From Armatimonadota bacterium (GTDB taxonomy: Bacteria; Armatimonadota; Fimbriimonadia; Fimbriimonadales; Fimbriimonadaceae), in the NCBI GenBank assembly GCA_023392285.1, contig JAEVZK010000097.1:1-7057 (forward strand): a DNA stretch of 7,057 nucleotides. Reading direction: 5' to 3'. Numbering within the stretch: the first letter of the stretch is position 1; every line of letters starts with the position of its first letter. Positions 1-6,240 of this stretch are shown piece after piece. Made by a program: the position numbers and the translations under genes. The notes beneath the pieces were generated by a model. The model was given only the letters and a program-made list of their open reading frames with translations, was not told the origin of the DNA and did not search any database.

Positions 1-1
1 G

Positions 2-1339
2 CCGCCGAGAATCATCCGTAGCTCGACAAGGCCTTATCCCTACGATGAGGAGGACCCTTACGGCTTGGAGAGGAAGGACATGGACGGCGACGGGCGCATC
101 CTGAACATGCGGGTACCGGACGCGAACGGGCCATGGAAGATCTGCCCGGAGGAACCACGCATTCTCGTTCGCCGGGAGCCGGGCGAAACGGGCGGCCAGT
201 ATTATCGCGTGCTGCCCGAGGGTCTGTTCCATAACTTCGACGGTCTGACCATGCGCTCTCAGAAAGTGAAAGAAGGTCTCGACATGAACCGCAACTTTCC
301 TAACGCCTGGCGCCAGGAGTTTGAGCAGCACGGCGCTGGTCTCTATCCCACGAGCGAACCGGAAGTGGCCAACCTAGTGAAAGCGATTACGAGCCGGTCG
401 AACATTTGCGGCGCGGTCACCTTTCACACCTTCAGCGGCGTGAACCTGCGGCCTCCCTCGCGATTCCCCGATGACGATCTGCCCACCGACGATCTCTGGC
501 GATACCAGGAGATCGGCAAAAAGGGTCTGGAAATGACCGGATATCCGGGCATCAGCGTTTACCACGACTTTCGCTATCATCCGAAAGAGGTGATCACGGG
601 CACGTTCGACGATTGGATGTTCGAGCATTGCGGTGTTTATGCTTGGACAACGGAGATCTGGTCTCCGCAGCGGCAGGCGGGAATCACCGATTACAAGTAC
701 ACCGACTGGCACCGCGAGCATCCGCTCGAAGATGATCTCAAGATGCTGAAGTGGAGCGATGAGAAGCTCGGCGGGCGGGGCTACATTGATTGGAAGCCCT
801 TCCATCACCCTCAATTGGGCGACGTCGAGATTGGTGGTTGGGATGCTCAGTACGCGTTCCGAAATCCGCCAGCAGAGTTTCTGGAGAAAGAGTTGACGCC
901 CCTGTCCGAGTGGGTGGTCTGGCAGGCCGGGTGCGCGCCGATTTTGAAACAGCGGAATCTCCTGCTGGAGCCGGTCGGCGAGCATCATGTGCGGATCCGC
1001 TTCGCCGTGCAGAACACGGGCTGGCTTCCCACCAGCGTGACGAAGATCGCGGTCGAACGGAAGCTCTGTCGTGGTGTGGTGGGCGAAATCATCCGCAAAG
1101 GTGATAATCGGCAGAGCGCAGGTTCGTCTTCTCCGGACTGGCTGGTTTCGGGCTTGCTGAGACAGGATGCCGGCCAACTCAATGGGTGGTCCCACGTTCC
1201 GGCAGGAGGATTTGGCTGGCACGCGGACGGCACCGGGGATGTCGCAGTATTCGAATGGGTAGTCGAACGCGGAGCGACCTACGAGTTGACTGCGAAGCAC
1301 GAACGCGCGGGTGTAGTTCGTGCTTCAGTGAACGCCTAG
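2..1339 (+). CDS. M14 family zinc carboxypeptidase, 3' part (5' end outside window)
   Basis: Metallo-carboxypeptidase-like enzyme, expected to remove C-terminal residues from peptides, probably outside the cytoplasm. The frame is open from base 2 with no stop, and the reading before the first possible start (TTG at 65) is already family-like, so the true start lies upstream and 445 codons are visible. Seen motifs: a DMDGDGRILNMRVPD stretch and a PEGL segment typical of the larger bacterial M14 proteins; LDMNRNFP with the carboxylate-binding Asn-Arg pair (Arg at 290-292); VTFHTFSG with the third zinc ligand His (425-427); and TTEIWSP with the catalytic Glu (653-655). The HxxE pair holding the first two zinc ligands must lie before the window. 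The last ~150 residues look like a beta-rich C-terminal domain, common in secreted M14 proteins. The gene converges on the M28 peptidase gene with a 4-base overlap. Family assignment is firm; substrate is unknown. Confidence 0.9.
   Translation, partial: PPRIIRSSTRPYPYDEEDPYGLERKDMDGDGRILNMRVPDANGPWKICPEEPRILVRREPGETGGQYYRVLPEGLFHNFDGLTMRSQKVKEGLDMNRNFPNAWRQEFEQHGAGLYPTSEPEVANLVKAITSRSNICGAVTFHTFSGVNLRPPSRFPDDDLPTDDLWRYQEIGKKGLEMTGYPGISVYHDFRYHPKEVITGTFDDWMFEHCGVYAWTTEIWSPQRQAGITDYKYTDWHREHPLEDDLKMLKWSDEKLGGRGYIDWKPFHHPQLGDVEIGGWDAQYAFRNPPAEFLEKELTPLSEWVVWQAGCAPILKQRNLLLEPVGEHHVRIRFAVQNTGWLPTSVTKIAVERKLCRGVVGEIIRKGDNRQSAGSSSPDWLVSGLLRQDAGQLNGWSHVPAGGFGWHADGTGDVAVFEWVVERGATYELTAKHERAGVVRASVNA
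1294..1326. repeat. perfect 11-bp inverted repeat near convergent gene ends
   Basis: GAAGCACGAAC at 1294-1304 is exactly complementary to GTTCGTGCTTC at 1316-1326, with an 11-base loop. It lies inside the last codons of the M14 gene, 10 bases before the CTAG shared by the two convergent stops. No U-tract follows on either strand, so it is not a textbook intrinsic terminator. Its place between convergent genes still makes a role in ending or protecting transcripts plausible. That role is inference; the repeat itself is directly visible. Confidence 0.5.
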
Positions 1340-2517
1340 CGCGCTTCGACGGGGATTCCGCCTTTCGCGCCGACGGCAAAGACATAGTCGTCCTTGCTAA
1401 CCTTCGGGATCGTGACCTCGTTGACCGATCCCACCTCTTTGCTCGCCTGCCAGGCTGGACTCGTCGTCTCTCGCCAATAAAGGACGAAGTCGCCCTCTCC
1501 CTCCCAAGTAAGGTGAGAATCGTGATTTTGGCTACGACTTAGACGAACGCGAGTGGGTGGATCGCCTGCCTGCGCGAGCGTCTTCATCGCCTCGATGTTA
1601 ATCATGGCAACTCGGGAAAGATAGGGAAAGTCAACAAACTTCGCCAGATCCTGATCCGTGTGCTGGCGGGAATATTCCTCGTGAGGCTCCACGAGTCGAA
1701 CGGCATTGAAGCCTTGCCGGTTGAATGGCGTGTGATCGCCGCCACGGCCAAATCGATCGGCACGGAAAACCAATTTGACATCCATGCCTGGCACCTTCTT
1801 ACGAGTAGCCCATTCGATAAAGCGAGCAAGTTCTCGACTATGGTGACGGGGGAGCGGAGTTTGGCCTTCTCGCGGCTCGGGTGGAAGATCTTCGCTAAAC
1901 AGCCGGATGTGATGAGGATCACTTTGACCTTCAAGATTCGAAGAGGAGCCCACGGTGTCGTTGCTGAGAACCGCATCGATCTTCCAATCCTCTTGCTTGG
2001 CACGCGCCGCCAATGCGGTCGAGCCGTTCAATCCCTGCTCTTCGCCCGAAAAAGCGACAAATACCAGAGTCTGGTGCCACTTGCGGCTGGCTAACGACCG
2101 AGCTGCTTCCAGAGCAACCGCTACTCCGCTGGCATCATCGTTTGCGCCGGGCGAGGGCAATGACCACGTCGATTCTCGATCTTTGCCAGTCATGTTGATG
2201 GTATCGAAATGGCCGCCGATCACGATACGCCGGTCGGTCTCGCCAGGAAGCACCGCAACTACTTGCACCACGTCCCGATCTTTGGCGATTCGGGGTCCCG
2301 CTTTGACGGGATAGCGCATGATCTCGACCTGGAGGCCGGGTATTTTCCGATACTCGGAGGCGAGCCACTCGGCTGCCTCCGTCAGGGTCTCGTTATTGGT
2401 GTTGCGGTTAGGCCAGGAAGAGAGTTTCTCCACTGTATGCCGCAGGCGAGCTTCCATCGCGCGATCGGGAGTGGGGGAATAGCTCATAGCGGCAAATGCG
2501 GCAAGGGCACAAATCAT
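1336..2517 (-). CDS. M28 family zinc peptidase (aminopeptidase-like), exported
   Basis: Di-zinc exopeptidase of the M28 family, likely releasing N-terminal residues from peptides outside the cytoplasm. Of 393 residues, 1-14 form a short hydrophobic segment without basic residues, a weak signal peptide. All five metal ligands and the catalytic acid are visible: His103 (IGGHFD), bridging Asp127 (PGANDDASG), catalytic Glu159 and ligand Glu160 (SGEEQGLNG), Asp187 (SNDTVG) and His262 (GGDHTPFN). Residues after about 320 (PTRVRLSRSQ..., ...LYWRET) resemble a fibronectin type III-like module, often found at the C-terminus of such enzymes. The ATG overlaps the stop of the upstream lipoprotein gene (ATGA) and has no clear Shine-Dalgarno, so translational coupling is likely. 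It is the last gene of the minus-strand cluster, and its TAG stop shares CTAG with the M14 gene. Family assignment is firm; substrate and exact start are uncertain. Confidence 0.92.
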   Translation of the reverse strand: MICALAAFAAMSYSPTPDRAMEARLRHTVEKLSSWPNRNTNNETLTEAAEWLASEYRKIPGLQVEIMRYPVKAGPRIAKDRDVVQVVAVLPGETDRRIVIGGHFDTINMTGKDRESTWSLPSPGANDDASGVAVALEAARSLASRKWHQTLVFVAFSGEEQGLNGSTALAARAKQEDWKIDAVLSNDTVGSSSNLEGQSDPHHIRLFSEDLPPEPREGQTPLPRHHSRELARFIEWATRKKVPGMDVKLVFRADRFGRGGDHTPFNRQGFNAVRLVEPHEEYSRQHTDQDLAKFVDFPYLSRVAMINIEAMKTLAQAGDPPTRVRLSRSQNHDSHLTWEGEGDFVLYWRETTSPAWQASKEVGSVNEVTIPKVSKDDYVFAVGAKGGIPVEAR

Positions 2518-3011
2518 GTCTTGATTTTAAGCACAATCGTGTTCTTGTCGTCGTACTCGAACACGCTCACCGTCACATTGTGCCCGGTCTTGCTAAAGCC
2601 CTCCACCCCTCCGAAGGTGCCACTCGCCATCGCTTCGGTCACTTTGTCGAGATGATCACGATAAAACTCCACCACCTTTCGCGGCAGGTCCGTAGTCTCC
2701 ATCGTAACGAGGAGAACTTCCCCGCTCTTCGAATGAGTTTTTAAGCCGGGGCTCTTTTCCTTGTCGATCGTGGCACCGGGATACACGGGAACTCCGTACG
2801 CTTCAAGATCGGGATTGTCTACCGTTTCCACACTTGAGCTCTCCGGCTCCTTCTTCTTCACCGGCTTCCCGAGGGTGTTCTCCAGCAGCTTCGACTCAAC
2901 CTCCTGAGGTGGCTTCTCAGGAGGAGGGAGATTGATGGGCTTTCGCTCTTCCTGCGCACAACCCCATAACAGAAGCGCTACGGCTGCAAAGAACGGCAGA
3001 ACGAACTTCAT
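2514..3011 (-). CDS. small lipoprotein of unknown function
   Basis: 165-residue predicted lipoprotein. Residues 1-18 form a lipoprotein signal peptide: Lys2, a hydrophobic core, then LLWGC with Cys18 as the lipidated residue. Residues 19-65 are a Pro/Glu/Lys-rich flexible linker. Residues 66-165 form a small folded domain with 'AYGVPVYPGATID', a helix 'PRKVVEFYRDHLDKV', and a C-terminal beta pattern (VTVSVFEYDD, TIVLKIK). I remember 'YPGA...EVVxFY' arrangements from several uncharacterised secreted proteins, but cannot name a family with certainty. The ATG at 3011 has a GAGAGG ribosome binding site five bases upstream. It starts 25 bases after the cyclophilin gene and overlaps the M28 peptidase start by ATGA, so it is almost certainly co-transcribed with both. 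Function is unknown; an envelope role is inferred from the lipobox. Confidence 0.85.
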   Translation of the reverse strand: MKFVLPFFAAVALLLWGCAQEERKPINLPPPEKPPQEVESKLLENTLGKPVKKKEPESSSVETVDNPDLEAYGVPVYPGATIDKEKSPGLKTHSKSGEVLLVTMETTDLPRKVVEFYRDHLDKVTEAMASGTFGGVEGFSKTGHNVTVSVFEYDDKNTIVLKIKT

Positions 3012-3036
3012 GGATTCCTCTCGGGCTAGCTGCGGC

Positions 3037-3762
3037 TTACTTCTTCAGCGGCCACTTCTCGATCTTCACGGACTTGACGATGGCAGGATTTTCGGGCAGC
3101 GGGTTGTTAGTTGCGGGATCGGTCGGGAGGTTGACGATCTTGTCCACGACATCCATTCCCTCAATGCAGCGGCCAAAAGCGGTGTACTGGTGATCCAAGG
3201 TGTCGGCATCTGCGACACAGATGAAGAATTGGCTGCCCGCAGAATCTGGATCCTGGGTGCGCGCCATGCTGAGGATGCCGCGGCCGTGGTGAACGTCGTT
3301 AAACTCGTTCTTGATCTCGTAGCCGGGGCCACCCTGTCCGTCGTCGTTGCGGTCGGCATTCTTGCTGTTAGGATCACCGCCTTGGATCATGAAGCCAGGA
3401 ATCACGCGGTGGAACTTCGTCCCGTCGTAAAAACCCTTCTTCGCGAGCTTCTTGAAATTTGCGACGTGATTAGGAGCCTTGTCAGGAAAGAACATGAGAA
3501 CGATCTTGCCAAGGTTGGTGTTGAGCACCGCGACTTCGTCGCCATCTTTCGGCATCCGTTTCGCCGGGTCGTCGGCTGATTGCGAAGGCGTAGTCTGGGA
3601 GGCGAGGTTATCTTCGGGCTTCGTCGAACTCTGGTCAGATGCGGTGGCCGTCGTTCCCGAAGTCGTGGACTGTGCCTCCGAAGTCGTTACGTCGCCACTG
3701 GAACCTTGGGCGGAACAGCCCACCAGAGCCAATGCGCAAATTAATGCCAACAATGATTTCAT
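3037..3762 (-). CDS. cyclophilin-type peptidylprolyl isomerase, lipoprotein
   Basis: Cis-trans prolyl isomerase that assists protein folding, here anchored on the outer side of a membrane. Of 241 residues, 1-16 form a lipoprotein signal (LALVGC, Cys16), 17-72 a Ser/Thr-rich linker, and 75-237 one full cyclophilin domain. Active-site residues are present: FHRVIPGFMIQGGDP (residues 117-131, with the catalytic Arg119) and SAGSQFF (174-180). The position equivalent to Trp121 of human cyclophilin A falls in the LDHQYTAFG segment, the usual bacterial form lacking that Trp. The start is the ATG at 3762, preceded by GTAGGAGAAAGA, a good ribosome binding site directly before the lipoprotein signal. 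The frame is open further upstream to 3954, but that extension overlaps the neighbouring gene and would bury the signal peptide. It lies 37 bases after the 3800-4279 gene and 25 bases before the lipoprotein gene. Confidence 0.95.
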   Translation of the reverse strand: MKSLLALICALALVGCSAQGSSGDVTTSEAQSTTSGTTATASDQSSTKPEDNLASQTTPSQSADDPAKRMPKDGDEVAVLNTNLGKIVLMFFPDKAPNHVANFKKLAKKGFYDGTKFHRVIPGFMIQGGDPNSKNADRNDDGQGGPGYEIKNEFNDVHHGRGILSMARTQDPDSAGSQFFICVADADTLDHQYTAFGRCIEGMDVVDKIVNLPTDPATNNPLPENPAIVKSVKIEKWPLKK

Positions 3763-3799
3763 TCTTTCTCCTACGCCGGTGCGCCAGAAGAGTATATCG

Positions 3800-4279
3800 T
3801 TAGGGAACCTCGCCTTGCTCACGCAAAAATGCCTCGCGTATGGTGACATATCCGTCGAGTGTCCAAACTTCAGTCGTGATCGAAAGGACCGTGCGGTGCT
3901 GGGCAAAAGTGAGGCGCACTCGCTGCAGTTCACCGCGAATCGTCTGCGGCTCACTGATCAGAACGAGTGAAGCATCGTGGCACTCGCCCGTAAAGAAAAC
4001 TGGCTCTTCGCTGGTTAAGCAGAAGAGCCACATCTCGAAGCGGTTGAGCGTCCGGTTGAACGTCACCATTCCCGTGAAGTTCTCGTATTGATTCTCCACT
4101 ACATCGGACGCGTACTGCAGTTGCAGAAAGCGATCGCAGGCTTCCCGCGAGGCGATAAGGCTACACGAACGGCGCAAAGGATCGGGGCCAAGGGCGTAGC
4201 TGAGGTCGATGCCTACAAATTCGCCAACAAGGAACTCGAGCGACAACAGCTGCTCGGTCGGAATCGAAGCATGAGGCAA
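3800..4279 (-). CDS. hypothetical beta-rich protein, possibly DUF1579-like
   Basis: About 159 residues, no signal peptide or membrane segment, so probably cytoplasmic. It opens with 'LLSLEFLVGEFVGIDLSY', followed by alternating short hydrophobic strands and ending 'EVWTLDGYVTIREAFLR'. The 'L..LVG.F.G' opening and strand-rich layout recall DUF1579/lipocalin-like small barrels; that is a tentative memory-based match. The start is uncertain. A GTG at 4291 gives 163 residues but has no ribosome binding site. A TTG at 4279 sits five bases after GGAGG and is preferred. A TAAAAT (4305-4300 on the minus strand) could be a -10 element, placing the transcript start only about 14 bases before the TTG, but I see no good -35. 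It is the first gene of the probable operon with the cyclophilin, lipoprotein and M28 genes. Confidence 0.75.
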   Translation of the reverse strand: MPHASIPTEQLLSLEFLVGEFVGIDLSYALGPDPLRRSCSLIASREACDRFLQLQYASDVVENQYENFTGMVTFNRTLNRFEMWLFCLTSEEPVFFTGECHDASLVLISEPQTIRGELQRVRLTFAQHRTVLSITTEVWTLDGYVTIREAFLREQGEVP

Positions 4280-4352
4280 TTTCCCCTCCACAACCGACTA
4301 TTTTAAGACGAAAAATCCTAAAAGCCGAACAGAAATGAAAAAATGCCTATTG

Positions 4353-4778
4353 TCATCGAGATTTTAGCAAATCTCGGATTTCCGCCAGCAGCTTCTCGTC
4401 ATTGGGAATCTCCGGCTCGACCGGTTCCTCAGAAGCGGCTTCCTGCTTTCTTTTCATCTTATTTGCCGCTTTCACGATCAGGAACAGCACAAAACCTACG
4501 ATCAAGAAGTTGATCAGTGCGGTTAGGAACATGCCGTAATTCAGCGTGACGGCCCCGAGCTTCGCCGCTTCATCCGGAGTGGTAGCGCCTGCCGCATTGC
4601 CCTTCAGCACCAAGAACATGTTGTCGAAGTTGGCATTGCCGATCAATCCGATGATGGGATTGATGAGGTCCTTTACAACCGAGTTCACCAGCCCCGTGAA
4701 CGCAGCGCCGATGACGATGCCTACGGCCAAATCGAGCATGTTGCCCTTAGCGATAAATTCTCTAAATTCTTTTAGCAA
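4353..4778 (-). CDS. mscL: large-conductance mechanosensitive channel MscL
   Basis: Homopentameric inner-membrane channel that opens under membrane tension and releases solutes during hypo-osmotic shock. 141 residues, typical for the family. The N-terminal amphipathic helix 'LKEFREFIAKGN' leads into the conserved pore helix TM1 'LDLAVGIVIGAAF' (about 15-45, ending near 'NPIIGLIG'). A periplasmic loop of about 46-77 follows, then TM2 'YGMFLTALINFLIVGFVLFL' (about 81-104). After the basic 'NKMKRKQ' comes an acidic linker and the C-terminal bundle helix 'EKLLAEIRDLLKSR'. The start is a TTG at 4778: an in-frame TGA lies just upstream and GGGGTGAG serves as the ribosome binding site. It lies 73 bases (or 61, with the GTG start) before the next minus-strand gene, so it may be co-transcribed or separate. 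Confidence 0.97.
   Translation of the reverse strand: MLKEFREFIAKGNMLDLAVGIVIGAAFTGLVNSVVKDLINPIIGLIGNANFDNMFLVLKGNAAGATTPDEAAKLGAVTLNYGMFLTALINFLIVGFVLFLIVKAANKMKRKQEAASEEPVEPEIPNDEKLLAEIRDLLKSR
4357..4376 (-). repeat. 8-bp inverted repeat overlapping mscL 3' end
   Basis: CGAGATTT (4357-4364) pairs perfectly with AAATCTCG (4369-4376) around a 4-base loop, covering the final codons of mscL. On the minus-strand transcript a run of six U follows about ten bases after the hairpin, too far for a standard intrinsic terminator. It may cause partial termination or stabilise the 3' end between mscL and the downstream operon. Confidence 0.4.
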
Positions 4779-4797
4779 GGCTCACCCCATATAAGGA

Positions 4798-4823
4798 AAA
4801 GGCTGGACGCAGGTCCAGCCTTT
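4798..4823 (-). terminator. probable intrinsic terminator (11-bp perfect stem)
   Basis: AAAGGCTGGAC (4798-4808) and GTCCAGCCTTT (4813-4823) form a perfect 11-bp stem with a 4-base loop. Read on the minus strand the hairpin ends in CCTTTTCC, a short U-rich tail, and lies 35 bases after the stop of the 94-codon minus-strand gene, so it most likely terminates that transcript before mscL. The flanking A/T pairs would allow some function in both directions. There is no plus-strand gene just upstream for it to serve. Confidence 0.7.
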
Positions 4824-4852
4824 GTTATAGCAGTTTTCCTCTAAAACTGCAA
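4824..4852 (-). promoter_or_regulatory. candidate mscL promoter whose spacer is an inverted repeat
   Basis: On the minus strand TTGCAG (4852-4847) and TATAAC (4829-4824) are separated by 17 bases. The -10 matches five of six consensus positions; the -35 is weak, with only TTG matching. The inverted repeat GCAGTTTT/AAAACTGC (4830-4850, 8-bp stem, 5-base loop) fills the spacer and runs into the -35. It could be an operator, a second terminator hairpin for the preceding gene, or chance. If this is the promoter, the mscL message would begin with the 4798-4823 hairpin. Confidence 0.3.
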
Positions 4853-4857
4853 TGTCG

Positions 4858-5142
4858 TCAGTCGCGAGGGTGAATCTCACATTGCGGACGGCGGCACATC
4901 TCTTCATAAGTGTGGCCGTCCACTTCCACGTGAAAGTGCTCTGCCGCGCGCCTCAGATTGTGAAACGCAACTTTTTTCTCGTCGTCGTCTGCTTCGATCG
5001 CGCCGAAATTCTGAAGCGCGTTTCGGACGTGAACCGCGTCCAGAAGCGGCTGCTGCCTTCTGCGCGGAAACGCATAAACATGTTCGGGAAAAGTGCCGTC
5101 GACATCGCCGTGCAACGGCTCCCACGTCGCTGTAAGTGCCAT
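4858..5142 (-). CDS. small conserved hypothetical protein with HVRNAL motif
   Basis: 94-residue soluble protein with no signal peptide or membrane segment. The core 'YAFPRRRQQPLLDAVHVRNALQNF' (residues 23-46), followed by an acidic stretch and a helix 'KVAFHNLRRAAEHFHVEV', matches a pattern I remember in small bacterial proteins of unknown function (the DUF6582 type, 'AFP..R..PL.DA.HVRNA...F'). The C-terminus (CRRPQCEIHPRD) carries two Cys and several His, which could bind metal, though only weakly suggested. The start is the ATG at 5142, with AGGAGG eight bases upstream; the open frame continues to 5208 but that extension has no such site. It is divergent from the prenyltransferase gene, with 88 bases between the starts, and is followed by the 4798-4823 terminator, so it is probably monocistronic. 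Function unknown. Confidence 0.8.
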   Translation of the reverse strand: MALTATWEPLHGDVDGTFPEHVYAFPRRRQQPLLDAVHVRNALQNFGAIEADDDEKKVAFHNLRRAAEHFHVEVDGHTYEEMCRRPQCEIHPRD

Positions 5143-5230
5143 TGATCTTTCCTCCTGCGGCCTAGACCGCTCATCTATCCGACCGATCCGGGTCCGCGGA
5201 GTTCCCAATCAGGCAAGTAAACTTATCCTC

Positions 5231-6124
5231 ATGGCCTCCGTGGCAAAACCACGCTCCTCGCTTGGCATTTATCTCGAGATGATCAAGTTCGAGCATTCCA
5301 TCTTCGCGCTGCCTTTCGCGATGATTGGCATGATGTGGGGCAGTCTGGCCGAGTTCCACACTGCCTGGCCCGGCGCGAGAATATTTCTCCTGATCGTCGT
5401 GGCGATGGTGAGTTGCCGCTCGGCCGCGATGGCCTACAATCGCATCGCAGATCGGGAAATCGACGCACTGAATCCCCGCACGAAGATGCGCGCCATTCCG
5501 GCCGGATTGCTCTCGCTGAAGAAGGTCAATCTCTTCTTCTTTCTAAGCTGTGTCATCTTCTTCGCAGCCTCCGCCGGGCTTAACATGCTCGCATTCGCGC
5601 TTAGCCCGATTGCCCTCGGCACCACCTTGTTCTACTCGCGCACCAAGCGGTTCACGCCGCTGTGCCATTTTGTTCTGGGACTAAGCCTTGGCATCGCGCC
5701 CGCCGCCGCGTGGATCGCATCCACCGGCTCGCTCACTTGGCAGATCGTACCGATCACTGCCGCCGTCCTCTTCTGGACAGCCGGGTTCGACATCATTTAT
5801 GCGCTCCAAGACGTCGACTTCGACGAGGAGAACCACCTGCGTTCGCTCCCGCAGACGCTGGGAAGAAGGCGTGCGCTGATGATCAGTCGGGCTTGCCATG
5901 TGCTCGCCGTCGCCTTCCTCGCATGGGGAGGCGCAGCCACCGGAAGAGGTCCGATCTACTTCGTAGGAGTCCTCTTCGCTGCCGCCCTCTTAACTTATGA
6001 GCAGAGCCTCGTGAAAGCGGATGACCTAAGCCGGGTAAATCTTGCCTTTTTCACGCTGAACGGATTCGTCTCGATCGGCGTCTTCGGTTTTGCACTCGCA
6101 GACGTCTTGGCAAGTTCTTTCTGA
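5231..6124 (+). CDS. ubiA: UbiA-family polyprenyltransferase (probably menaquinone pathway)
   Basis: Integral membrane enzyme that transfers a polyprenyl chain to an aromatic quinone precursor. Of 297 residues, most form about eight to nine membrane helices. Both Asp-rich, Mg-diphosphate-binding motifs are present: NRIADREID (residues 70-78) and DIIYALQDVDFDEE (187-200). The opening 'LEMIKFEHSIFALPFAMIG' and 'GFDIIYALQD' are characteristic of the UbiA-like subgroup annotated as putative 4-hydroxybenzoate polyprenyltransferase and, in organisms with the futalosine menaquinone route, MqnP. No other quinone gene is in the window, so the exact substrate is open. The ATG at 5231 fits the usual N-terminus but has no evident Shine-Dalgarno; the frame is open back to 5093, overlapping the divergent gene, so a longer start is unlikely. 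No clear intrinsic terminator follows. Confidence 0.92.
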   Translation: MASVAKPRSSLGIYLEMIKFEHSIFALPFAMIGMMWGSLAEFHTAWPGARIFLLIVVAMVSCRSAAMAYNRIADREIDALNPRTKMRAIPAGLLSLKKVNLFFFLSCVIFFAASAGLNMLAFALSPIALGTTLFYSRTKRFTPLCHFVLGLSLGIAPAAAWIASTGSLTWQIVPITAAVLFWTAGFDIIYALQDVDFDEENHLRSLPQTLGRRRALMISRACHVLAVAFLAWGGAATGRGPIYFVGVLFAAALLTYEQSLVKADDLSRVNLAFFTLNGFVSIGVFGFALADVLASSF

Positions 6125-6205
6125 GCCAACTTGGAAAAAGTACAGACGTCTTGCTTTCCACAACGATCCGCTTTTCAGAAAAATTACAAAGAAGAAAGAA
6201 ACTTG
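6125..6205. other. non-coding gap after ubiA with A-rich UP-like tract
   Basis: No gene is visible here. An 11-base direct repeat, CAGACGTCTTG, occurs in the ubiA 3' end (6099-6109) and again at 6143-6153. A weak 6-bp hairpin (CAAGTT 6111-6116 with AACTTG 6128-6133) lacks a U-tract and is not convincing as a terminator. From about 6177 to 6202 the sequence is A-rich (AAAAATTACAAAG, AAGAAAG) directly before the -35 of the next promoter, as expected for an UP element contacting the RNA polymerase alpha subunit. Confidence 0.4.
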
Positions 6206-6234
6206 TTGCCAGGACTTAGTTTGCGTGATATAGT
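6206..6234 (+). promoter_or_regulatory. strong sigma-70-type promoter
   Basis: TTGCCA (6206-6211) and TATAGT (6229-6234) each match five of six consensus bases, with an optimal 17-base spacer and an A-rich tract just upstream. The six bases after the -10 are all pyrimidines (CCCTTT), and the first purine, exactly where transcription should begin, is the A of an ATG at 6241. This predicts a leaderless transcript reading into the small ORF and the prepilin-like gene. It is the best promoter match I found in the window. Confidence 0.75.
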
Positions 6235-6240
6235 CCCTTT

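Noticed and set aside
374..1300. Long minus-strand open frame (308 codons) opposite the M14 gene
   Set aside because: The M14 gene on the plus strand has clear catalytic motifs over the same span. The antisense translation is Arg/Pro-rich and has no recognisable domain; it is a shadow of GC-rich coding DNA.
1660..2094. Plus-strand open frame (144 codons) inside the M28 gene
   Set aside because: It is antisense to all zinc-ligand motifs of M28 and its translation has no coherent protein features.
2932..3579. Plus-strand open frame (215 codons) across the cyclophilin gene
   Set aside because: It lies opposite the intact, motif-complete cyclophilin lipoprotein and has no ribosome binding site or domain of its own.
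3763..3954. 64-codon N-terminal extension of the cyclophilin gene
   Set aside because: It would overlap the neighbouring gene by about 150 bases and bury a perfect lipoprotein signal peptide. The ATG at 3762 has its own AGGAGA site.
5093..5230. 46-codon N-terminal extension of the UbiA-family protein
   Set aside because: It overlaps the divergent 94-codon gene, is hydrophilic and unlike the family's N-terminus, and lacks a ribosome binding site.
6111..6133. Intrinsic terminator for the prenyltransferase gene
   Set aside because: The only hairpin is a 6-bp stem with an 11-base loop followed by GAAAAAG rather than a U-tract on the plus strand.
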